DNA from: CAZMGG01 sp964565715
GTDB lineage: Bacteria; Planctomycetota; UBA1135; UBA2386
NCBI GenBank assembly: GCA_964565715.1
Contig: CAZMGG010000142.1
Span: 1-13,966 of the forward strand
Length of the DNA stretch: 13,966 bases
Reading direction: 5' to 3'
Part shown: one piece after another, positions 7,119-13,003 of the stretch
Layout of the letters: every line of letters begins with the position of its first letter
How positions within the stretch are numbered: the first letter of the stretch is position 1
Program-made: the position numbers and the translations under genes
The notes under the pieces: model-generated
Databases searched by the model: none
Told to the model about the DNA's origin: nothing
What the model saw: only the letters and a program-made list of their open reading frames with translations

Positions 7119-8339
7119 TCAGCCCAGCTCGACGCGCAGGGTGGCGACGATGGTGGCGAGCGCCTGCTCGACCACCTTGGTCTCGGGATGGCGGACGACG
7201 ACGTAGCCCTCGCCCTCGTAGCTGCCGGCGGGCGCCTGGCCGGACTGCGGCAGCTTCGCCTCCACCACCACGGCCGCCACCTTCTGCCGCACCTCGTCGA
7301 GGCCGTGCACCGCCACGACCTTGCCGCGGCCCTGGCCGCGCAGGTAGGCCGCGCCGGCGGCGTAGCGGCGGACCGGCGGCGTGAAGCGGTCGAAGACCAT
7401 CAGCTCGGCCCAGGCGCGATACATGTCGGTGTCGTGGGCGTAGCTCATCAGGGTCATGAACTGCGCGCCGGGCGGCCGGGCGGCCACCTCGGAGATGGCG
7501 ATGCTGCCGTCCGGGCGACGGAACCACTCCATGTGGGTGAGGCCGGTGACCATGCCGAGCGCGCGCAGGGCGGCGGGGCCGGCCTGGCGGATCGGGTGGA
7601 ACTCGGGGCCGGAGATCTGCTGCGGCAGCACCACCGCCCACTGGATCCACGGATTCTCCATCACGTGCAGCGGCGTCGGGTGGTACTCGGAGATGGAGTG
7701 GAAGACGTGCTCGGTGCGCAGCGACACCGAGTCGAAGGAGAACTCGCGGCCCTGCACGAACTCCTCCAGCAGCATCGGCGACTTCGCACTCGGCCGGACG
7801 GTGGCGAAGAACGAGGCGAGCTGGGCGTCGTCCTCGATGCGGGCGGTGGTCTTGGCACCGGCCCCGGCGGGCGGCTTGGCCACCACCGGGAAGCCGCTCT
7901 GCGCCGCGAACTCGCGGGCCTCGGCCAGCGAGGCGCACAGGCGGTGGCGGGCGCAGGGCAGCCCGTGCTCGCGCAGCACCTCCTTCATGATCGCCTTGTC
8001 GCGGAAGTTGCGGGCGGTCTGGTGGTCCATGCCGCGCACCTGCAGCCGCTGCCGCACGGTGCCCAGCGCCTCCTGCAGCGGCTCCAGGATGCCCAACAGG
8101 CAGTCGAGACCACCGAGCTGGCGCGCCGCCGCCCGCACGCCGTCGGTGAGCGGATCGGCGTCCAGCGCGTCCTTCACCTGCTGGAAGCCCACCAGCAGCT
8201 CGCGCACCGACGGATCGAAGCGCTCCGCCGGGTCCTGGGACACCACCGACAGGCGCACGCCGGGCAGGCTGGCCGCCGCCCGCACGAAGCGGAGCGTGTT
8301 CTCCCGGGCATAGGGGACGACGAAGACGACGTGGGGCAT
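7119..8339 (-). CDS. ATP-grasp ligase B (carboxylate-amine ligase type)
   Basis: A 406-residue paralogue of the ATP-grasp genes at 5864 and 9927. It is predicted to form an amide- or ester-like bond through an acyl-phosphate, with unknown substrates. Seen: MPHVVFVVPYAREN at the N-terminus, NFRDKAIMK with Lys115, and GFPVVAKPPAGAGAKTT with Lys155. LLEEFVQGREF has Glu192/193, THMEWFRRPDG has Glu271, and SEVAARPPGA has Glu284 and Arg288. MENPWIQWAVVLPQQ is at about 227-241 and the C-terminal YVVVRHPE at about 379-386. All ATP and metal positions are kept, so it should be active. Pre-grasp and central segments differ clearly from ligases A and C, which points to a different substrate. The ATG at 8339 was chosen by alignment; the frame is open 19 codons further but that stretch overlaps the divergent promoter region. 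It is first in the leftward arm opposite glgA. Confidence 0.88.
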   Translation of the reverse strand: MPHVVFVVPYARENTLRFVRAAASLPGVRLSVVSQDPAERFDPSVRELLVGFQQVKDALDADPLTDGVRAAARQLGGLDCLLGILEPLQEALGTVRQRLQVRGMDHQTARNFRDKAIMKEVLREHGLPCARHRLCASLAEAREFAAQSGFPVVAKPPAGAGAKTTARIEDDAQLASFFATVRPSAKSPMLLEEFVQGREFSFDSVSLRTEHVFHSISEYHPTPLHVMENPWIQWAVVLPQQISGPEFHPIRQAGPAALRALGMVTGLTHMEWFRRPDGSIAISEVAARPPGAQFMTLMSYAHDTDMYRAWAELMVFDRFTPPVRRYAAGAAYLRGQGRGKVVAVHGLDEVRQKVAAVVVEAKLPQSGQAPAGSYEGEGYVVVRHPETKVVEQALATIVATLRVELG

Positions 8340-8413
8340 GGGCGTGCTTGGTACCGGGCGGCCCGAACGGTATCCCTTGCCCCCACGAGCCGCCACCGCG
8401 AGCCCGACCCACC
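8340..8413. promoter_or_regulatory. Shared divergent promoter region between ligase B and glgA
   Basis: This 74-bp gap holds the start regions of both arms of the ATP-grasp/GlgA cluster. On the plus strand TTGGTA (8348-8353), then 17 bases, then TATCCC (8371-8376) is a poor sigma-70-like match. Neither start has a clear Shine-Dalgarno. That promoters lie here follows from the divergent layout; the exact boxes are uncertain. Confidence 0.45.
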
Positions 8414-9916
8414 ATGCGCCCCCTCCGCATCGCCCTCGCCGCCTCCGAGCTGGCCCCGTTCGCCAAGACCGGCGGCCTCGCCGACGTCGCGGCCGGCCTC
8501 GGCCGCTTCCTGCACAAGCAGGGTCACGACGTGCGGCTGTTCCTGCCCCTCTACCGCAGCATCGCCGATTCGGGCCGCGGCCTCGAGCGGCCGAAGCACC
8601 TGCAGGACATCGACGTGCGCTTCCCGAGCCGCTCGATCCGCGCCAGCATCGCCACGGTGCCGCTGCCGCAGAGCGAGGCCCTGGTCTACCTGGTCGACTG
8701 TCCCGAGCTCTACCACCGCCGCGGCATCTACACCGACGACGGCGACGAGGCCCTGCGCTTCGCCTTCCTGTCGCGGATGGTGCTGGAGACCTGCCAGCGC
8801 AGCCAGTGGGCGCCGGACATCCTGCACGCCAACGACTGGCACACCGGGCTCTTGCCCCTCTACCTGAAGACCACCTACGCCTGGGACCGCATGTTCGCCG
8901 CGACCCGGGCGGTGCTGACCATCCACAACATCGGCTACCAGGGCAACTTCGCCGAGTCGCAGCTCGACCAGCTCGGGCTCGGCGACCAGCGCGCCCACCT
9001 GCACCACGGCGACCTGCGCGAGGGCCGCTTCAGCTTCCTGAAGACCGGCGTCCTGCACGCCCACCGGCTCACCACCGTCTCCCGCACCTATGCCCGCGAG
9101 ATCCAGACCGACGAGTACGGCATGGGCATGCAGGAGCTGCTCCGCTCCCGCAGCCACGACCTCACCGGCATCGTCAACNNNNNNNNNNGCCTCTGGGGCT
9201 TCGCCCACAACCTTCGCCACGACGGCGTCGACTACGGCGACTGGGACCCGCAGAACGACCCCCTGATCCCCCACCACTTCGCGCCCGACGACCTGTCAGG
9301 CAAGGCGAAGATGAAGCAGGCCCTGCTCGGCCGCATGGGCCTGCCCCACGACCCGCGCGTGCCGGTGTTCGGCGTGGTCTCCCGCCTCACCAGCCAGAAG
9401 GGCTTCGAGCTCTTCGCCGACAGCATCCCGGTCTTCCTGCAGCGCGAGGACATGCGCCTGTGCGTGCTCGGCTCGGGCGAGGAGCAGCACGAGAAGTACT
9501 TCCAGTGGCTGCGCGACACCTGGCCGAAGAAGGTCGGCATCTACCGCGGCTTCCAGGAGGAGCTGGCCCACTGGATCGAGGCCGGCTGCGACGCCTTCCT
9601 GATGCCGTCCCGCTTCGAGCCCTGCGGCCTCAACCAGATGTACAGCCTGCGCTACGGCACCGCGCCGATCGTGCGCCGCACCGGCGGGCTGGCCGACACC
9701 GTCCAGCAGTGGTCGCCCGAGCGCGGCGAGGGCACCGGCTTCCTGTTCGACGAGTTCTCCAGCAAGGCGCTGGCCGGCACCGTCGAGTTCGTGTTCCGCT
9801 GCTGGAAGGACCAGGACCGCTGGCGCCTGCTGATGCGCAACGGCATGGCCCAGGACTTCTCCTGGGACAAGCAGGGCCAGGAGTACGTCGCCCTCTACCG
9901 CTCGCTCGTCGGCTGA
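8414..9916 (+). CDS. glgA: Glycogen synthase GlgA (GT5, ADP-glucose type), with an assembly gap inside
   Basis: Transfers glucose from ADP-glucose to the non-reducing end of alpha-1,4-glucan; cytosolic. As assembled it has 500 residues, 15 of them from a gap and its flank, so about 485 is likely true and fits the family. Seen: the N-terminal GT-B domain opens RIALAASELAPFAKTGGLADV with Lys18 of the KTGGL sugar-nucleotide loop. HANDWHTGLLP (138-148) and HNIGYQGNF follow, and TVSRTYAREI leads to the interdomain region. The C-terminal domain has GVVSRLTSQKGFELF with Arg324 and Lys329, PSRFEPCGLNQMYSLRYG with catalytic Glu402, and RRTGGLADTV. The conserved GIVNGVD loop is broken by 10 Ns plus 35 odd bases. 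The ATG at 8414 begins the family homology. It is divergent from ligase B and 10 bp ahead of ligase C, so probably an operon with C. Confidence 0.96.
   Translation: MRPLRIALAASELAPFAKTGGLADVAAGLGRFLHKQGHDVRLFLPLYRSIADSGRGLERPKHLQDIDVRFPSRSIRASIATVPLPQSEALVYLVDCPELYHRRGIYTDDGDEALRFAFLSRMVLETCQRSQWAPDILHANDWHTGLLPLYLKTTYAWDRMFAATRAVLTIHNIGYQGNFAESQLDQLGLGDQRAHLHHGDLREGRFSFLKTGVLHAHRLTTVSRTYAREIQTDEYGMGMQELLRSRSHDLTGIVNXXXXLWGFAHNLRHDGVDYGDWDPQNDPLIPHHFAPDDLSGKAKMKQALLGRMGLPHDPRVPVFGVVSRLTSQKGFELFADSIPVFLQREDMRLCVLGSGEEQHEKYFQWLRDTWPKKVGIYRGFQEELAHWIEAGCDAFLMPSRFEPCGLNQMYSLRYGTAPIVRRTGGLADTVQQWSPERGEGTGFLFDEFSSKALAGTVEFVFRCWKDQDRWRLLMRNGMAQDFSWDKQGQEYVALYRSLVG
9179..9188. other. glgA: Assembly gap of 10 Ns inside glgA
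   Basis: Ten Ns mark a scaffold join of unknown true length. The frame happens to stay open across it. The 35 bases after the gap (9189-9223) encode LWGFAHNLRHD, which does not belong in the conserved GIVN-GVD loop. Removing 9179-9223 (45 bases) restores HDLTGIVNGVDYGDWDP exactly. Confidence 0.97.
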
Positions 9917-9926
9917 ACCCACTCCC

Positions 9927-11147
9927 ATGCACGTCGTCTTCGTCGAACCCTGCTTCCCCAGGAACCAGCGCGAGTTCCTCCGCGGCCTCGTCCACACCGG
10001 CGCCAAGGTCACCGCCATCTCCGAGCGCAGCGCCGACCTGCTGCCGCCGGACCTGAAGGGCCGCCTCTACGGCTTCGAGCGCGTCCGCTCGGTGGTCGAC
10101 GAGGGCGCCGTCCACGACGCCGTGGTCCGCGCCAACGCCCGCCACCGGGTCGACCGGCTCGAGTGCACCGTCGAGGCGCACGTGATGTCGGTGGCCCACG
10201 TCCGCGAGAAGCTCGGCATCTACGGCACCACCGCCCGCACCGCCTGGCTCTGCCGCGACAAGCCCGCCATGAAGGACGAGGTGCGCAAGGCGGGCCTGCC
10301 CTGCGCCGCCTCCTGCCGCGCCAGCGACGCCGACGCGGTCCGCGCCTTCGCCAAGGCGAACGGCTATCCGCTGATCCTCAAGCCGCTCGATGCCGCCGGC
10401 GCGTCCGGCGTGACCCGGGTGGCCGACGACGCAGCCCTGGAGCAGGGCATCCGGGAACTCGGCGTCGACCGCGGCCGCACCATCGGCGTCGAGGAGTTCC
10501 TGGAGGGCCACGAGGGCTTCTACGACACGATCACCATCGACGGCCGGGTGGCGCTCGACTTCGTCACCCACTACTACCCGAACGTGCTGGAGGCGATGCG
10601 GACCCGCTGGATCTCGCCGCAGATCGTCACCACCAACCAGGTCGAGGACTCGCGGTACCGCGAGGTGCGCGAGCTGGGCCAGAAGGTGATCTCGGCGCTG
10701 GGCATCTGGACCTCGCCGAGCCACATGGAGTGGTTCTTCGGCCCGAAGGGCCTGAAGTTCTCCGAGATCGGCTGCCGCCCGCCGGGCGTCGGCGTGTGGG
10801 ATCTGTACTGCGCCGCCAACGAGTTCGACATCTACCGCGCCTGGGCCGAGGCGATCGTGTTCGGCGAGATCCGGCAGCGGCCGACGCGGAAGTACTGCGC
10901 CGGCATGATCGCGCTGCGCCCGGACCGCGACGGCACGATCCAGAGGTACGAGGGCGTCAACGAGCTGCAGCAGCGCCACGGCCAGTGGATCATCGACCGG
11001 CACCTGCCGCCGGCGGGCACGGCGACGCAGGGCGTGGAGGCGGGCTACATGGCCAACGCCTACGTGCGGATGCGGCACCCGGACTTCGACGAGCTGCGCC
11101 GGATGCTGGACTGGGTCGGCGAGAACGTGAAGGTCAAGGCCGGCTAG
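9927..11147 (+). CDS. ATP-grasp ligase C (carboxylate-amine ligase type), downstream of glgA
   Basis: A 406-residue ATP-grasp enzyme, third paralogue of the cluster, expected to couple ATP hydrolysis to joining a carboxylate and an amine. Seen: MHVVFVEPCFPRNQREFLRG, LCRDKPAMK with Lys112, and GYPLILKPLDAAGASGVT with Lys152. VEEFLEGHE has Glu189/190, SHMEWFFGPKG has Glu268, and FSEIGCRPPGVG has Glu280 and Arg284. The second part has RKYCAGMIALR, YEGVNELQQRHG and a final VRMRHPD. All catalytic positions are kept. It resembles ligase A through most of its length (for example RSVVDEG and VDRLEC against RSMTDEG and IDRVEC). The ATG starts 10 bp after the glgA stop without a clear Shine-Dalgarno, so co-transcription with glgA is likely. 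It ends convergent with the lower-GC Rhs region. Confidence 0.9.
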   Translation: MHVVFVEPCFPRNQREFLRGLVHTGAKVTAISERSADLLPPDLKGRLYGFERVRSVVDEGAVHDAVVRANARHRVDRLECTVEAHVMSVAHVREKLGIYGTTARTAWLCRDKPAMKDEVRKAGLPCAASCRASDADAVRAFAKANGYPLILKPLDAAGASGVTRVADDAALEQGIRELGVDRGRTIGVEEFLEGHEGFYDTITIDGRVALDFVTHYYPNVLEAMRTRWISPQIVTTNQVEDSRYREVRELGQKVISALGIWTSPSHMEWFFGPKGLKFSEIGCRPPGVGVWDLYCAANEFDIYRAWAEAIVFGEIRQRPTRKYCAGMIALRPDRDGTIQRYEGVNELQQRHGQWIIDRHLPPAGTATQGVEAGYMANAYVRMRHPDFDELRRMLDWVGENVKVKAG

Positions 11148-11173
11148 GCCGGCGGCGCCGGGGGTTCGCGGCG

Positions 11174-11216
11174 CGGGTGCGGGTCGGTTGGTGTCAGTCG
11201 AGTTCTCGACACCCGC
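11174..11216. terminator. Bulged inverted repeat between convergent genes, possible bidirectional terminator
   Basis: The arms GCGGGTG and CACCCGC, with an inner TCGAG/CTCGA pair, can form a bulged stem in the 104-bp gap between ligase C and the convergent lipoprotein gene. A compact alternative is GGTG..TCGAG..CTCGA..CACC at 11190-11213. No T-run follows, so it may only assist factor-dependent termination. The position between two gene ends is the main support. Confidence 0.3.
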
Positions 11217-11251
11217 CGGACCACGCCGTCCCGGCGGCAGACCAGCAGGGC

Positions 11252-11743
11252 CTATCGGACACCCACGCGCCCTCGGACATCCCGGGCCCGCACCGTCACC
11301 TCGTTGCTGTGGATGTTCGCCCACCCAGGCGGCCCACGGATCACGTGCACGGTCAGCCACAACGGATCCTCGTCTGGCATGCGGCAGATGGCATCCCACT
11401 CCTGTTGCGTCAGGACGATGATGGTCACGTATGGCCTGGGCCTGTGTCGCATGTCGTTCAGATTCGAACGCCATGCGGCGCTGTCGGGATCGCGAATGAC
11501 CCATCCCCCTGCTCTGACTGAGCCTCGCACGGAGCATGATACTTCGCCACCCAGGGCTTCGAGGTCGGCATCGGTGGTGAATCGCCACACCATGCAGTCC
11601 GATGTGTCCCCTGCGCCGGCCATGAAGTCCCCTCCATCACCGCCAGGCAAGAGTGCGACGTCGCCGGCATCGATCTTGACCGTCGCGCAAGCAGTCAAGC
11701 ACAGCAGCAGGCAGAGACACGCATTGTTGGAGACCGATAGCAT
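11252..11743 (-). CDS. Small hypothetical lipoprotein, last gene of the Rhs-linked set
   Basis: A 163-residue predicted lipoprotein. Residues 8-18 are hydrophobic and end in a good lipobox, LTAC, with Cys19 as the lipidated residue. The mature part is mixed, with two further Cys (in SDCMVW and EVSCSVRG), a strand-like YVTIIVLTQQEWDAI and a C-terminal HVIRGPPGWANIHSNEVTVRARD. I do not recognise the family. The mature part looks beta-rich and should sit in the periplasm, anchored to a membrane. The ATG is preceded by a purine-rich GAAGAGACGAGA. It lies 120 bp downstream of the exported protein gene on the same strand. Codon use is less GC-biased than the glgA cluster, as in the two genes upstream of it. 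It could be part of an Rhs accessory set, for example a periplasmic protector, but nothing in the sequence proves that. Confidence 0.72.
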   Translation of the reverse strand: MLSVSNNACLCLLLCLTACATVKIDAGDVALLPGGDGGDFMAGAGDTSDCMVWRFTTDADLEALGGEVSCSVRGSVRAGGWVIRDPDSAAWRSNLNDMRHRPRPYVTIIVLTQQEWDAICRMPDEDPLWLTVHVIRGPPGWANIHSNEVTVRARDVRGRVGVR

Positions 11744-11851
11744 TCTCGTCTCTTCGTCAACAGGTTACGCCCACCCATGCACATCCATCCATCAACCCAG
11801 CATGTGGAACTCAAGGCCAGGGAGGACCTTCATAGGCAGTGCCAAGTCACC

Positions 11852-11871
11852 CCCTACTGATCCCTACTGAT
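11852..11871. repeat. Perfect 10-bp tandem duplication over a stop codon
   Basis: CCCTACTGAT occurs twice head to tail (11852-11861 and 11862-11871). The right copy contains the TAG stop of the exported-protein gene, and the duplication puts a second CAGTAGGG just beyond it. It looks like simple slippage. Confidence 0.8.
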
Positions 11872-13003
11872 ACGCAACCCATAACTGTACCCCACCAGCC
11901 CCTACGGTCTGCGCAAACACAAGGCACCTAACCACACCTGCCCATCGGCGTGCAGCATCGGAATCATGGACGATTCGCGGCCCTCCCAACAACAGAGACT
12001 CTACGCTCACGAAGTCCTCTCTGCGCACAGCCCCCTCGGCATCTCGCTTCACGATGTCCAGCATGTGATCGCAAGCCGAGTGCACGACGACTGCCCTTTC
12101 CACAGTGCCGCCTATTCCCGGCACGACGGACCTCGAATCCTGCATCGCCCTAGCTACGTCCACGATCTTCGCGGCACAGGCAACAATCATTCGCCAGTCA
12201 TCGGCGCAGCCCCGCACCACCCAGCGTCGATCCTGCGGCAACCTTCCGTAACTATAGACTCTCGGGGGTCTGGGCAACTGCCAACGTACAAGCATGCCTA
12301 TCAGCCGATCCGCTACATCCGCGTCCCCACGCGCCGCAACCATCCGCACAACATCGTCAAATACCGATGTCCCTCCACTCTGCACACGGCTACTCACCAG
12401 CATCCGGGCGCCCCCCAACGCCCACTCCTCTACACTCAGGGTCGGCCCATAACCGCTACCCGGCAATTCCGAGGCATGCTCACCTCCCCAGATCCGCGTA
12501 CCGATCACGCACAACTCCATGTAACATTGATCCTGGAGCATTGCAGCTCCTCCCTCCCTCTTCAGCGCCAACAGACTCGCCTCCAAGGGCACTGCAATGT
12601 TAGACTCGCCCCAGACCCATGGCGAGGCACGTGAACCACCGCTTCTCGCCGCTTCCCCTTCTGCACGGCGAACATCCTTAGCAATTGCTTGCCCGACCGC
12701 CGCTGGCTGCCCCGCAACCAGCTCCCTCAACCGACGTAACCGCACTGTGTCGAGCCGCTCCGCCAACTCCATCAGGACACTAAGCACAGCTTCGACGCCT
12801 GCATCCGGAGTGATAACGATGGACTCGGGAGCATGATCAGCCAACACGATTCGGTACCCGATCCTGATCCCATCAACCCTGGCCACAGCTCGTGGGACCA
12901 GGTGCGCAAGTCCCGCTTGGGCCGAGATTGACGCGACGGCGAGCCCTCCCACTATGGCGCCGTACACGACTCCCAATCCACTGTTCCTGATGCTAATACC
13001 CAT
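11864..13003 (-). CDS. Exported hypothetical protein overlapping the Rhs gene end
   Basis: A 379-residue protein of unknown family. The start ATG lies upstream of the Rhs stop, so the two genes overlap by 11 bp, which suggests translational coupling. Residues 8-29 are hydrophobic and end SISAQA before GLA, which looks like a Sec signal peptide with cleavage after Ala30; an uncleaved anchor is possible. The mature part has helices rich in Ala, Arg and Val (VLMELAERLDTVRLRRLRELV) and about eight scattered Cys (DQCYMELCVI, RGCADDW, VACAAKI, SACDHML, VVRCLVF). There are no repeats or known catalytic motifs that I can name. The frame stays open upstream to 13285, but that part is antisense-like within the Rhs tip. 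Codon use has many A/T third positions, unlike the glgA genes. Its place directly behind an Rhs tip makes it a candidate immunity or partner protein, by inference only. Confidence 0.72.
   Translation of the reverse strand: MGISIRNSGLGVVYGAIVGGLAVASISAQAGLAHLVPRAVARVDGIRIGYRIVLADHAPESIVITPDAGVEAVLSVLMELAERLDTVRLRRLRELVAGQPAAVGQAIAKDVRRAEGEAARSGGSRASPWVWGESNIAVPLEASLLALKREGGAAMLQDQCYMELCVIGTRIWGGEHASELPGSGYGPTLSVEEWALGGARMLVSSRVQSGGTSVFDDVVRMVAARGDADVADRLIGMLVRWQLPRPPRVYSYGRLPQDRRWVVRGCADDWRMIVACAAKIVDVARAMQDSRSVVPGIGGTVERAVVVHSACDHMLDIVKRDAEGAVRREDFVSVESLLLGGPRIVHDSDAARRWAGVVRCLVFAQTVGAGGVQLWVAYQ

Noticed and set aside
7002..8867. A 621-codon plus-strand open frame across ligase B and the start of glgA
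   Set aside because: Composition is low-complexity, and it overlaps two convincingly identified genes.
11304..12836. Plus-strand open frames opposite the lipoprotein and exported protein genes
   Set aside because: They lack signal sequences or recognisable motifs and overlap minus-strand frames that have a lipobox and a signal peptide at their starts.
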